A stretch of DNA of 64,000 bases from Marinomonas primoryensis (GCF_013372285.1 NZ_CP054301.1:248001-312000), one strand, 5' to 3'; counted from the stretch's first letter, positions 37,547 through 46,751 are shown. The notes: a model not told the origin generated them from the letters alone. Made by a program: numbers and translations.

Positions 37547-37819
37547 CTAGCCCCAACGCATTAGGATAATCATCCAAAATGCGCACAGGACGGTTACCAC
37601 CGCGATGTTCACATCCGTTAAAGCAACGAATGCGAGGTGGATAAAGGCGCTGCTGAGCAGGCCTATGAATAAGCGATCTCCTCGAGTGGTTGCCAGTGGT
37701 AAAAAACCACGACGTTCCACACAAGGTGAGACAATTTGCCATGTGGTCATACCGACCAAGATCACAGCAATGCCGATAAAGAATAGAGCAGTAGGTAATG
37801 TCCAAGACATCCAAGCCAT
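37547..37819 (-). CDS. glpU: DUF2160 small membrane protein (GlpU-like)
   Basis: 90 aa with three membrane helices (ALFFIGIAVILVGMTTWQIV, LFIGLLSSAFIHLAFVAL, VVTVLCAFWMIILMRWG) and the conserved RRGFLPLATTRGDRLFIGLL loop. This fits the DUF2160/GlpU family found only between glpQ and glpV in glycerol importers, which supports assignment of the whole operon. It starts 12 bp after the upstream permease stop. Confidence 0.85.
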   Translation of the reverse strand: MAWMSWTLPTALFFIGIAVILVGMTTWQIVSPCVERRGFLPLATTRGDRLFIGLLSSAFIHLAFVALTDVNIAVVTVLCAFWMIILMRWG

Positions 37820-37830
37820 AATGATTCTCC

Positions 37831-38754
37831 TTACACTCGACCAAGGGCAAAGCCCTTCGCGACATGGTTACGAACGAAATAAATGACCAACATTCCTGGC
37901 AGAATAGTAAGCACACCCGCCGCAGCGAGAAGACCCCAATCCATTCCTGAAGCCGAAACGGTACGCGTCATAATAGCGGCGATAGGTTTGGCATCGACCG
38001 ACGTTAACGTACGCGCCAATAGCAGCTCTACCCAAGAGAACATGAAGCAAAAGAATGCCGTCACACCGATACCAGAGCGAATCAAAGGAATGAAGATACG
38101 CACAAAGAATTTTGGAAAAGAGTAACCATCGATATAGGCGGTTTCGTCAATTTCACGAGGCACGCCACTCATAAAGCCTTCCAAGATCCACACAGCTAGA
38201 GGCACGGTGAAAATACAATGAGCCAGTGCCACCGCAATGTGTGTATCGAACAAGCCGACTGAAGAGTACAGCTGGAAGAAAGGCAGTAAGAACACCGCTG
38301 GTGGTGCCATACGGTTTGAAAGCAACCAGAAGAACATGTGCTTATCACCAATAAACTTATAGCGGCTAAAGGCGTAAGCAGCAGGTAATGCGACCAATAA
38401 GCTAATGACCATATTCATGGAAACGTAAAAAATCGAGTTGACGTAACCCATGTACCACGTTGAATCACTAAAAATCTTGGCGTAGTTTTCCCAAGTGAAA
38501 TCTGCAGGGAAGAAAGACAAGCCGCTGAGAATTTCAGTATTGGTTTTAAATGACATGTTGATGAGCCAATAAATAGGCAATAGCAACAAAATCACATAGA
38601 GCACCAGACCAAAGCGGCCGCGAGTATTTGCATTGCGGGCTTTACGCTCCGCACGGCTATAAACCGGGGCTTGCTCCTTGGTGACTTTATAGCCGTGTGA
38701 TGCTCCTCCATGAGAATCATTATTGTGTGATATAGGTGTTGATGATTGAGTCAT
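37831..38754 (-). CDS. glpQ: ABC transporter permease (GlpQ-like)
   Basis: 307 aa, MalG-type inner-membrane permease with about six helices after a hydrophilic N-terminus. The EAA loop that docks the ATPases is seen in PREIDETAYIDGYSFPKFFVRIFIPLIRSGI. It pairs with the GlpP-like permease, 9 bp upstream. Named by operon order. The symbol should not be confused with the periplasmic phosphodiesterase GlpQ of E. coli. Confidence 0.88.
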   Translation of the reverse strand: MTQSSTPISHNNDSHGGASHGYKVTKEQAPVYSRAERKARNANTRGRFGLVLYVILLLLPIYWLINMSFKTNTEILSGLSFFPADFTWENYAKIFSDSTWYMGYVNSIFYVSMNMVISLLVALPAAYAFSRYKFIGDKHMFFWLLSNRMAPPAVFLLPFFQLYSSVGLFDTHIAVALAHCIFTVPLAVWILEGFMSGVPREIDETAYIDGYSFPKFFVRIFIPLIRSGIGVTAFFCFMFSWVELLLARTLTSVDAKPIAAIMTRTVSASGMDWGLLAAAGVLTILPGMLVIYFVRNHVAKGFALGRV

Positions 38755-38763
38755 GATCCGCTC

Positions 38764-39633
38764 CTACTTGTCTTTTTGCATGTTCATGATGGTGGTGTAG
38801 AAAACCCAACACACGAGCAAGATGATTAAGAAGTACACCAATGAGAATGCCGCGGCTGGACCAAGGTCAAACTGTCCTATGGCTTGCTGTACTAAGGCTT
38901 GGCTCAAGAATGTCGTTGAGCTGCCAGGACCACCGCCGGTTAATACAAACGGTTCGGTGTAGATCATGAAAGAATCCATAAAGCGCAATAACATGCCGAT
39001 GACTAAAACATTCGCTAGTTTAGGCAGTTGGATATGGCGGAACACCGCCCACCGAGAGGCTTGGTCAATTCGTGCCGCTTGGTAATACACTTCAGGGATT
39101 GCACGTAAACCGGAGTAGCATAAAAGGGCTATCAAGGGAGTCCAATGCCAGACGTCCATTAATACTACGGTTAGCCAGGCATCCGTCGGGTTGGAGGCAT
39201 AATTATAATCGACACCGATATAATTCATAAACGCACCGAATAACCCAATGTCTGCACGACCGAAGATTTGCCAAATAGTACCGACTACGTTCCAAGGAAT
39301 TAGCAGAGGGATAGCCACTAAGATCAAAGCCAACGATGCGCCTCGGCCCTTGGTTGGCATCATCAAGGCAACACAAATACCCAGCGGGACTTCTATTGCA
39401 AGAATGGTGATGGAATAGATAAATTGGCGCAGCAATGCTTCGTGTAAGCGGCTGTCTAACATGACTTGTTTGAACCACTCTGTGCCAACGAAGTAGCGCG
39501 TCTGAGGATCAAATATGTCCTGTACCGAATAGTTCACTACGGTCATCAAAGGGATGATGGCAGAGAAAGCAACAATAAGGAAAACAGGCATAACAAGGAG
39601 CCACGCCTTATTGTTTTCGACTTTAGTTTGCAT
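38764..39633 (-). CDS. glpP: ABC transporter permease (GlpP-like)
   Basis: 289 aa, MalF-type permease with six helices (first: AWLLVMPVFLIVAFSAIIPLMTV). The EAA-type loop is RAIPEVYYQAARIDQASRWAVFRHIQLPKLANVL. The start overlaps the ATPase gene upstream by 11 bp. Partner of the next permease in the predicted glycerol importer. Confidence 0.88.
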   Translation of the reverse strand: MQTKVENNKAWLLVMPVFLIVAFSAIIPLMTVVNYSVQDIFDPQTRYFVGTEWFKQVMLDSRLHEALLRQFIYSITILAIEVPLGICVALMMPTKGRGASLALILVAIPLLIPWNVVGTIWQIFGRADIGLFGAFMNYIGVDYNYASNPTDAWLTVVLMDVWHWTPLIALLCYSGLRAIPEVYYQAARIDQASRWAVFRHIQLPKLANVLVIGMLLRFMDSFMIYTEPFVLTGGGPGSSTTFLSQALVQQAIGQFDLGPAAAFSLVYFLIILLVCWVFYTTIMNMQKDK

Positions 39634-40768
39634 GGTCGGTCTCCTTATCGTTATTGATAGCAGTAGCGACAGCTTGAATACTTAGGTCCACCAGGTATTC
39701 ATCCACATAGACCTTTGTCCACTGCTCCGGAAAGCTCACATAGATTTGTCCAGAAGGTACTTGTTGGTCTTCGCTAAGGCGTGCTTTCATTATTTGACCA
39801 TTGAACAAGAAAGATAAAATCTTGTAAGTGCCAAGGTCTTCTACGAAATCCACTTCTACTGGAAAAGCATCGTTATTCTTACCATCCCAAACATGAACAA
39901 ACTCTGGACGAATGCCTATCTTGATGTTGCTGGCGTTCATGGCTTTTAAACGCGTAAGCATGGCGCCGCTGGTGGCTATTTCATGGCCGCCAAAGGTCAG
40001 CGTGTCGTTTAGCTCGACGTCTAAGAAGTTCATGCCTGGACTACCAATAAAGTAACCAACAAAGGTATGAGCCGGATTTTCAAACAATTCTCGTGGTGTA
40101 CCGAATTGGACGATTTGTCCGTTGTACATCACCGCGATTTTATCGGCAAAAGTAGACGCTTCGAGCTGATCGTGAGTCACATACACCATGGTGATGTTGA
40201 ACTGTTCATGGATTTGCTTGAGCTTACGACGCAATTTCCATTTCAACTGAGGATCGATAACCGTAAGCGGTTCATCAAACAAAATTGCCGACACATTGTC
40301 GCGAACCAAACCGCGACCCATAGATACTTTTTGTTTCTGATCGGCCGATAAGCCTTTGGCTTTGCGTTTTAGTTGGTCAGACAGTTCGAGGATTTCCGCG
40401 ACTTCGTAGACTTTTGACTTCACCTTGTATTCTGGCACGCCGATGTTTCGTAGCGGGAATGCCAAATTATCAAATACTGTCATGGTGTCGTACACCACGG
40501 GAAACTGGAAAACCTGTGCAATGTTGCGTTCTTCCGGTTTCAATTCGTTGACGCGTTTACCATCAAACAACACTTCGCCGTTGGACGGTTTTAACAGGCC
40601 AGAAATAATATTAAGCAGTGTGGATTTACCGCAACCTGATGGACCAAGTAGCGCAAACGCGCCGCCTTGTTCCCACACATGCGTCATTTCACGAATGGCG
40701 TAATCTTCGGGTTTGGTTGGGTTTTCTGTATAGCTGTGTGCTAACGCATTTAACGTAATAGAAGCCAT
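39623..40768 (-). CDS. glpT: ABC transporter ATPase (GlpT-like)
   Basis: 381 aa, MalK-like: Walker A GPSGCGKST, Q-loop VFQFPVVYDTM, Walker B ILFDEPLTVIDPQ, H-loop VYVTHDQLEA and a C-terminal OB-like regulatory domain. The ABC signature is degenerate: GLSADQKQKVSMGRGL instead of LSGGQ. Its partner has a normal signature but no H-loop His, so the heterodimer should have one complete and one broken ATP site. The name follows the rhizobial importer order and is not the E. coli glycerol-3-phosphate antiporter. Confidence 0.88.
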   Translation of the reverse strand: MASITLNALAHSYTENPTKPEDYAIREMTHVWEQGGAFALLGPSGCGKSTLLNIISGLLKPSNGEVLFDGKRVNELKPEERNIAQVFQFPVVYDTMTVFDNLAFPLRNIGVPEYKVKSKVYEVAEILELSDQLKRKAKGLSADQKQKVSMGRGLVRDNVSAILFDEPLTVIDPQLKWKLRRKLKQIHEQFNITMVYVTHDQLEASTFADKIAVMYNGQIVQFGTPRELFENPAHTFVGYFIGSPGMNFLDVELNDTLTFGGHEIATSGAMLTRLKAMNASNIKIGIRPEFVHVWDGKNNDAFPVEVDFVEDLGTYKILSFLFNGQIMKARLSEDQQVPSGQIYVSFPEQWTKVYVDEYLVDLSIQAVATAINNDKETDHAN

Positions 40769-40770
40769 GA

Positions 40771-41859
40771 TTATTGATCCCTCATTCGTGCTGGGGAATG
40801 CACCATCTTGCCTTGTGCGTCAAAGGCATAAAGCTTGTGCGTCGGGAAGTAGACCTTAATTTCTTGATCCACCTGATAAGCGTGAACCCCAGACAAATGC
40901 AGCACCAAATCAAAATGTGGATTGTGAACATGTAGGAAGGTTTCCGAGCCGCTGATTTCTGCAAGATCGACACGCACAGGCAGTTCTAGGTCATCGTCTG
41001 AATGAGGGACTAAACCGATGTGTGACGCGCGCACGCCAAATTGATATTCACCTGGAGTAAGGCGACGCAAATCGCTGTTTAAGCGAAAATGCACCGTGTC
41101 ATCGAAGGTAACTTCTTCTTCACTGACTCGGCCTTGTACGACGTTGATAGGTGGTTCAGAGAACATCTCAGCAGTAATAATATCTTTTGGTTGATGGTAA
41201 ACCTCGGCCGTTGGCCCCATTTGCAATAAACGACCTTCGTTCAAGACCGCGGTGTTGCCGCCCAGCGCCAACGCTTCGTTGGGTTCTGTGGTCGCGTAAA
41301 TAGCGATGCAATTACGTACTTTAAAGAGCGCGCGTAACTCTTGGCGTAGCTCTTCGCGTAATTTGTAATCGAGGTTAACCAGTGGTTCATCGAACAAAAT
41401 AATTTGAGAGTCTTTTACTAAGGCTCTTGCCATCGCGGTACGTTGTTGCTGTCCACCAGACAGTTGCAGAGGCAAACGATCAAGAAAAGGGTCGATACGA
41501 AGCATTTCAGCGGTTTCTCGTACGCGACGATCCACTTCTTTTTCATCCATCTTGGCTAAACGAAGCGGTGATGCGATATTTTCGTATACGGTGAGGTTGG
41601 GGTAGTTGATAAACTGTTGATACACCATGGAAATGTTGCGTTCGCGAACGGCTACACCGGTCACGTCTACCCCATTCATGAGGATCTTTCCTTTGGTTGG
41701 TCGGTCAAGACCAGCCATGAGTCGCATGAGCGTGGTTTTACCAGACAGCGTTCGTCCAAGTAAAACGTTGAAAGAGCCAGGTTCGAGCGTTAAGTTAACG
41801 TCGTCAATCCAAGTCTCGCCTTCAACAACACGCGATACATTCTGCAGCGTCAGAGACAT
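40771..41859 (-). CDS. glpS: ABC transporter ATPase (GlpS-like)
   Basis: 362 aa, first gene of the operon. Walker A GRTLSGKTT, signature LQLSGGQQQRTAMARAL and Walker B IILFDEPLVNLD are present. The H-loop is altered: CIAIYATTEPNEAL has Thr where the catalytic His should be. The C-terminal domain is MalK-like. The frame is open to 41937, but ATG 41859 gives the family start MSLTLQNVSR. A sigma-54 promoter lies ~85 bp upstream. Confidence 0.88.
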   Translation of the reverse strand: MSLTLQNVSRVVEGETWIDDVNLTLEPGSFNVLLGRTLSGKTTLMRLMAGLDRPTKGKILMNGVDVTGVAVRERNISMVYQQFINYPNLTVYENIASPLRLAKMDEKEVDRRVRETAEMLRIDPFLDRLPLQLSGGQQQRTAMARALVKDSQIILFDEPLVNLDYKLREELRQELRALFKVRNCIAIYATTEPNEALALGGNTAVLNEGRLLQMGPTAEVYHQPKDIITAEMFSEPPINVVQGRVSEEEVTFDDTVHFRLNSDLRRLTPGEYQFGVRASHIGLVPHSDDDLELPVRVDLAEISGSETFLHVHNPHFDLVLHLSGVHAYQVDQEIKVYFPTHKLYAFDAQGKMVHSPARMRDQ

Positions 41860-41953
41860 TGTCAGTACCTTTTTTGTTGTTATTGTTTTTATATGTGGTC
41901 CTGTTTTTGGCTTTTTATGGCTCAAAAGTGAACACACTTTATGAATAAATACG

Positions 41954-41971
41954 TTGCAGAAGACATGCCAA
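41954..41971 (-). promoter_or_regulatory. Sigma-54 promoter for the glycerol-type operon
   Basis: The minus strand reads TTGGCATG-N4-CTGCA. This matches the YTGGCACG-N4-TTGCW consensus with GG and GC at the exact -24/-12 spacing and two mismatches. The divergent neighbour is a sigma-54 activator, which makes the match meaningful. Confidence 0.75.
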
Positions 41972-42061
41972 AAATATTTTCATTGCCTAAATAAATTTTA
42001 ATCTATTGATTTTTAATACTTTTATTTCATTTTATGGTTATTTCATGTGGTTTTCACTTTC

Positions 42062-42076
42062 GAACAGGGACTGTTC
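42062..42076. promoter_or_regulatory. Candidate upstream activating site (GAACAG-N3-CTGTTC)
   Basis: A perfect 6-3-6 palindrome ~100 bp upstream of the -24/-12 promoter, the usual distance for an enhancer of a sigma-54 activator. Extra half sites TGTTC (~42081) and GAACA (~42113) lie nearby. Confidence 0.5.
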
Positions 42077-42164
42077 AGAGGTGTTCAAAGTGTTTACAGT
42101 TCCCCATTACAATGAACATTTCGTGCACAGTAGTGGCGTTTGCCTTGCGGTGCTGGAGTTGGAA

Positions 42165-44171
42165 ATGCAAGACGAAGAAGAACAACAACAAAAAACCGCT
42201 GGTGCACCTGTAGGCATAGACGCTGAATGTGACACGAGTCTTACTCAGACTCACAAAGATCGGATTCAAGCGTCTTGGTATCGTTGTGAGCAATTTGGAC
42301 TCGATCACAGCAGTCGTCCAGATTTTGCGACTTTACCGAAAGGCACCTTGAGCGATTTGATGGACCAGCACCGTAGCTTGCTGGAAACCACGGAAAACGA
42401 AGTGCTGCCGTATTATGAAAATATTCTCAGCAATTCGGCCTGCATGATTGTTTTAGCCGATCGTCAAGGGCATGTATTGAATACCTGGGGTCAACCACGT
42501 TTTGGCAGTGCGGAAGAGCACGGTTTAATTGGCGGGAACCAATGGACTGAAATGGGCGTTGGAACCAATGCCATTGGCACGGCGCTGATTACAGGTGAAG
42601 CGATTCAAGTTGGCCGTGACGAACACTTTTTACGCGCCAATCGTTTTATGGTGGGCTCAGCGTCGCCTATCTACAACGCTAAAAATGATTTAGTTGGTGT
42701 GCTGGACATTTCCTCCGATGCGTACCTGCCACAAGATCATACTTTTGGTATGGTGAAGCTCATGTCTTTGAGTGTTGAAAATCGTCTGATTTTTTCGGCG
42801 TTTCAGCAAGAGCATTTTATCCTGAGTTTTAATACCAATGTGGTCAGTTTAGACAGTCATTGGTCGGGTATTTTGGTGCTCGATGAAAACGGCACTATTG
42901 TGTCGGCGAATCGTCGTGCCGAAGTGGTGTTAGCGCGAGATCTGGCTTTGCTCAATATAAATCAAATTTTTGATATTGAAATGCGTGAAATTAAGCATCA
43001 TCCCTTTAGTTTGCCAATGAAGTTGATCGCCATGGGGCGTTACCAGTTTTATGTCAAAGTGATTCCGCCAGTACAGCAAATTATGCGTGTTCCTGACTTC
43101 CGTCAACGTGCCGATTATGTCGCCCCTTCACAGGCTGAACCCATGGTTATAAATGAAGAAACTTTGCCGATCGAGAAGATGAGTAAAGTGGAAAATACGG
43201 TGTTGATAAATATACCTGATAACGTTATTCCATTGGCGGAATTACAACATGGCGACGAACGTGTAGAGCGCTTGGTACGTCAATCTCACAAGATCATGGA
43301 AAAGGACATTCCCATCTTGATTCATGGGGAGACGGGCGCAGGCAAAGAAATATTTGTTCGCAGTTTGCATTATCACAGCTCTCGCGCCAAAGAGATGTTA
43401 GTAGCGGTAAACTGTGCTGCGATTCCCGCGGAATTGGTTGAATCCGAACTTTTTGGTTACGAAAAAGGCGCGTTTACAGGGGCTCAAAATAGAGGCTCAA
43501 TTGGCCTGATTCGTCGTGCTCATCGTGGCACTTTATTTTTGGATGAAATCGGTGAAATGCCGATGGCCGTTCAATCTCGTTTATTGCGCGTTTTACAAGA
43601 AAGAGTGGTCACACCGCTGGGTTCTACTGATGTGTATCCGGTTGATATCAAGCTTATTTCTGCCACCAACCGCACACTCAAAGAAGAAGTCAAAGAAGGG
43701 CGTTTCCGCCAAGATTTATATTATCGAATTTCCGGTTTAAACATAGAGTTGCCAGCGCTACGCGAGCGATCCGACAAAGCGGAATTGATTCAGTATCTTC
43801 ATAATCGTTTACGCAAAGAAGAGCCTGGCCCTGCTTTATCACAAGCCATGGTCAATCTTTTGGTGAAACACCCTTGGCCCGGTAATATGCGACAACTGGC
43901 TCATGTGCTGAAAGTCGGCATGGCGATGGCAGATGAAGAAGTACTGGAGGATTGGCATTTGCCTGATGACTTCTTTGATGATTTAGACGCGATAGGGCAA
44001 TCCGCTATGGCTGAATCTAGTCCAACGACAGGGCAAAATGAGCCATTAGAACGGCTGATTCCTCGGCTGTTAAATGAGTTTAAAGGCAATGTTTCACAAA
44101 CCGCAAAAACGGCGGGAGTGAGCCGAAATACGGTGTATAAGTATGGGAAATTGAAAGACGAATCAGAATGA
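42165..44171 (+). CDS. AcoR-type sigma-54-dependent activator
   Basis: 668 aa from ATG 42165 (CTGGAG upstream; the frame is open from 42006). An AcoR-like N-terminal helix (IQASWYRCEQFGLDH), a GAF domain (MIVLADRQGHVLNTWG...GVGTNAIGTALITGEAIQVGRDEHFLRAN), an AAA+ domain with Walker A GETGAGKE, the sigma-54 contact loop GAFTGA, Walker B GTLFLDEIGEM, and a C-terminal Fis-type HTH (NVSQTAKTAGVSRNTVYKYGK). No receiver domain, so it responds to a small molecule. It is divergent from the glycerol-type importer, which has a sigma-54 promoter. Confidence 0.93.
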   Translation: MQDEEEQQQKTAGAPVGIDAECDTSLTQTHKDRIQASWYRCEQFGLDHSSRPDFATLPKGTLSDLMDQHRSLLETTENEVLPYYENILSNSACMIVLADRQGHVLNTWGQPRFGSAEEHGLIGGNQWTEMGVGTNAIGTALITGEAIQVGRDEHFLRANRFMVGSASPIYNAKNDLVGVLDISSDAYLPQDHTFGMVKLMSLSVENRLIFSAFQQEHFILSFNTNVVSLDSHWSGILVLDENGTIVSANRRAEVVLARDLALLNINQIFDIEMREIKHHPFSLPMKLIAMGRYQFYVKVIPPVQQIMRVPDFRQRADYVAPSQAEPMVINEETLPIEKMSKVENTVLINIPDNVIPLAELQHGDERVERLVRQSHKIMEKDIPILIHGETGAGKEIFVRSLHYHSSRAKEMLVAVNCAAIPAELVESELFGYEKGAFTGAQNRGSIGLIRRAHRGTLFLDEIGEMPMAVQSRLLRVLQERVVTPLGSTDVYPVDIKLISATNRTLKEEVKEGRFRQDLYYRISGLNIELPALRERSDKAELIQYLHNRLRKEEPGPALSQAMVNLLVKHPWPGNMRQLAHVLKVGMAMADEEVLEDWHLPDDFFDDLDAIGQSAMAESSPTTGQNEPLERLIPRLLNEFKGNVSQTAKTAGVSRNTVYKYGKLKDESE

Positions 44172-44179
44172 CGATCATT

Positions 44180-44345
44180 TTATTTTATGTAGTCAACCTC
44201 CCAATAAGGGTGATCACCTTTAAGCTTATCTGTAATGAAGTCTAGAAACACACGCACTTTTGCTGGTAAATGACGACGCTCAGGAAAAACGGCATAAAAA
44301 GTGTGTGTTGGAAGTGAGTGGTTTTCAAAAAATGCACTGAATTTT
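44180..44345 (-). pseudogene. LysR-family C-terminal remnant
   Basis: On the minus strand one frame reads SAFFENHSLPTHTFYAVFPE, then RRHLPAKVRVFLDFITDKL, ending WEVDYIK and a TAA stop at 44182-44180. This is the typical end of a LysR effector domain (the AVFPxRRHLPxKVRxFLDF block). No HTH or start is found upstream, where the sequence turns AT-rich. It is a decayed fragment of ~55 codons. Confidence 0.7.
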
Positions 44346-44559
44346 ATGAATACCTTAAGTTTTAGTACTTTAAGAAAAGGTTTTTATTATTACCTGAGGC
44401 GTCTGTATTTTTAATTACAAATATCATGTACTTTTTTTCTAGTAACTTGCTATCAATATAGAACACAAGAGCAAGCGATAAGGAGAGGCCGTTCCACTTT
44501 GTAAAGGTGTAAAGCCATCTTAACGACGTTGTGTCTTTTTTGCTTCTATTTCGGATCTA

Positions 44560-44725
44560 TATACAGGGGATTGTTAACGCAGCGTTGTGTTACATAATTG
44601 CAGAAGGCATTGAAACCAAAGGCGACAGCGAGAAAATCAACCACATCGGCATCCATCTTCATCAAGGCTGGTATCACGGTCGCCCCATGAGTGCCGAAAA
44701 ATCACGGCGTATACGGTGTAGTGTT
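44560..44725 (+). pseudogene. EAL-domain C-terminal remnant
   Basis: A plus-strand frame reads IIAEGIETKGDSEKINHIG, then IHLHQGWYHGRPMSAEK. This is the end of an EAL (cyclic-di-GMP phosphodiesterase) domain, the block normally seen as VIAEGVET...QGYxFxRPxPAEE. The upstream catalytic EAL motif and the rest of the domain are missing, and the frame has no clear start signal. It is a fragment next to the LysR remnant. Confidence 0.7.
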
Positions 44726-44797
44726 AACGTATTCATTCCGCTAAGAAAAAGACGTTGGCTGGTTAAGTGATCTATTTACTAAGATTAGGCCTTTGTC

Positions 44798-45553
44798 TTA
44801 AAGCGTGTCTCGAATCTCCGCAACGAAGTCGTAGGAATCACCAGGGAACCATGAACGAGTAAATTCGACGTGGGTACCTTCGTGATTGATGCCGGTTCGT
44901 TCTATGTACAATGCTGCACTGAGCTGAGGAATGTCCAGCAAACTCGCCCGTTGTTCATCAATACTCACGGCACGCAGTCTTTGTAGCGCTCGGACCGGTC
45001 GGCAACCTTGCTGTTCTAATAAATTGTAGAGCGACCCTTCCATAGCAAATGGGTTAAGAATATAGCGACTAGGAATGGTGGCTAACTCTAGTGCCATGGG
45101 TTTGCCGTCCGCGTAACGTAAGCGATAAAAACGCACCACTTCTTGGTCTGGCGCCAGTTTAAGCGCTTTGCACTCGTCTTCGTGAGGCATGCCTAAAGAG
45201 CGGTCCAACCACTTTGAAGTGATGGTTTTACCACGCGCTTCCATGACTTCGGTAAAGCTGCGTAAATGGTTTAAAGGCTGTTCAACCCGTTCACTCACAA
45301 AGGTACCCGCGCCTTGGCGCTGAGTTAAGACTTCGTCTTTGATAAGCTCATCAATGGCCCGTCGAATGGTCACGCGAGAAACGTCCAGATACTTAGCAAG
45401 ATCGCGCTCAGGCGGTAAGGTATCCCCGCCGGAAACTCGCTCTTCAGTTATGGCGGCTTGAATGGCTTTCTTAACTTGAATGTAGAGCGGTATGCCTTTT
45501 TCTCGCAAGGTCTCAGGCGCACCAAATAATGAATTAACCCGATTTTGACTCAT
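44798..45553 (-). CDS. GntR-family regulator (HutC/UTRA type), probable NagR
   Basis: 251 aa from ATG 45553 (GGAAAA upstream; the frame opens at 45580). N-terminal winged helix (IPLYIQVKKAIQAAITEERVSGGDTLPPERDLAKYLDVSRVTIRRAIDELIKDEVLTQRQGAGTFV) and a UTRA ligand domain (TSKWLDRSLG...VVRFYRLRYADGKPMALELATIPSRYI...YIERTGINHEGTHVEFTRSWFPGDSYDF). It is the last gene of the amino-sugar ABC operon. NagR/DasR relatives sense GlcNAc-6-P or GlcN-6-P and bind ATTGGTAT-like sites, which are repeated in the shared control region. Confidence 0.88.
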   Translation of the reverse strand: MSQNRVNSLFGAPETLREKGIPLYIQVKKAIQAAITEERVSGGDTLPPERDLAKYLDVSRVTIRRAIDELIKDEVLTQRQGAGTFVSERVEQPLNHLRSFTEVMEARGKTITSKWLDRSLGMPHEDECKALKLAPDQEVVRFYRLRYADGKPMALELATIPSRYILNPFAMEGSLYNLLEQQGCRPVRALQRLRAVSIDEQRASLLDIPQLSAALYIERTGINHEGTHVEFTRSWFPGDSYDFVAEIRDTL

Positions 45554-45603
45554 TCTATTTTCCAAAGGGGAGTGCCCCATATTGTCAACGTACGCTTCCC
45601 TAA

Positions 45604-46719
45604 TTAGGGAAGCGGCTTTGTTTCTAAGTTGGAATTTACTCGAGGTAAAGCATGACCTTGATGATTAAACAGATACAAGCTGTTTGGTTTTATACCAAAC
45701 GTAACGTTATCGCCCGCTTGGTATTGGTTATCGCCATCTACCTTTAGCACAAACTCGCCTTCTTGTTGTATATCTACGTATAAGTAAGATTGCTCTCCAA
45801 GGTGTTCTACCAGCGTAATTTTCCCTTCTAGCGTATTCTCGTCGCAGGTTACAGACATGTGCTCAGGACGAAGGCCTAATTGCACGTGAACGCCTTTTTC
45901 TAAACTTGAGCTATCGATGGCGGCAGAAATAACGCGGCCGGATTCTAACATGATTTGCGTGTTTTCGGGGCCTACTTCGGTAATTCTGGCGGAGAGGAAA
46001 TTCATTTTTGGCGAGCCAATAAATCCCGCGACAAACTGTGTCTGTGGATGATGATACAAATGCAAAGGCGAGCCAACTTGCTCTACTCGGCCTTTGTTCA
46101 TGACGACGATTTTGTCGCCTAATGTCATGGCTTCAACTTGATCATGGGTAACATAAACCACGGTGGCTTTTAGTTCTTGATGCAACTTGCCAAGTTCAAC
46201 GCGAGTTTGCACACGAAGCGACGCATCAAGATTAGACAATGGTTCGTCAAACAAGAAGACTTTAGGGTCACGAACAATAGCGCGACCAATCGCTACACGC
46301 TGGCGTTGGCCGCCGGAAAGCTCACGAGGTAAACGATTCAGCAGGTGATCTATTTTCAATTTTTTTGCCGCTTCGAGTACTTTGTTGTTCACAAATGCCT
46401 TGTCTTTGCCGGCAATTTTTAGTCCGAACGCCATGTTTTTAAACACATTCATATGTGGGTACAAAGCGTAAGATTGAAACACCATCGCGATGCCACGCTT
46501 CGCTGGCGAACGACCATTGACGCGCTCGCCATCGATATACAGGTCGCCTTCCGTAATGTCTTCAAGTCCTGACAATAAACGAAGTAAGGTGGATTTCCCG
46601 CACCCTGATTCGCCGATCAACACGACAAATTCGCCGTCTTTAATGTCTAGGTCGATGCCATGCAATACGTCCACATCGCCAAAACGTTTTTTAATGTTAT
46701 TGAGTTTTACACTTGCCAT
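45604..46719 (-). CDS. ABC transporter ATPase (MalK/UgpC type)
   Basis: 371 aa from ATG 46719 (GGAG upstream). Walker A GESGCGKST, Q-loop VFQSYALYPHM, signature LSGGQRQR, Walker B FLFDEPLSNLD, H-loop VTHDQVEAMTLGD, and a C-terminal TOBE domain (RPEHMSVTC). All motifs are intact, unlike those of the glycerol-type pair. It powers the sugar importer encoded by the three genes upstream. Such ATPases are often shared with other importers. Confidence 0.93.
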   Translation of the reverse strand: MASVKLNNIKKRFGDVDVLHGIDLDIKDGEFVVLIGESGCGKSTLLRLLSGLEDITEGDLYIDGERVNGRSPAKRGIAMVFQSYALYPHMNVFKNMAFGLKIAGKDKAFVNNKVLEAAKKLKIDHLLNRLPRELSGGQRQRVAIGRAIVRDPKVFLFDEPLSNLDASLRVQTRVELGKLHQELKATVVYVTHDQVEAMTLGDKIVVMNKGRVEQVGSPLHLYHHPQTQFVAGFIGSPKMNFLSARITEVGPENTQIMLESGRVISAAIDSSSLEKGVHVQLGLRPEHMSVTCDENTLEGKITLVEHLGEQSYLYVDIQQEGEFVLKVDGDNQYQAGDNVTFGIKPNSLYLFNHQGHALPRVNSNLETKPLP

Positions 46720-46751
46720 AAAATGAGTCTCCAACGGTCAAGATAGTGTGT

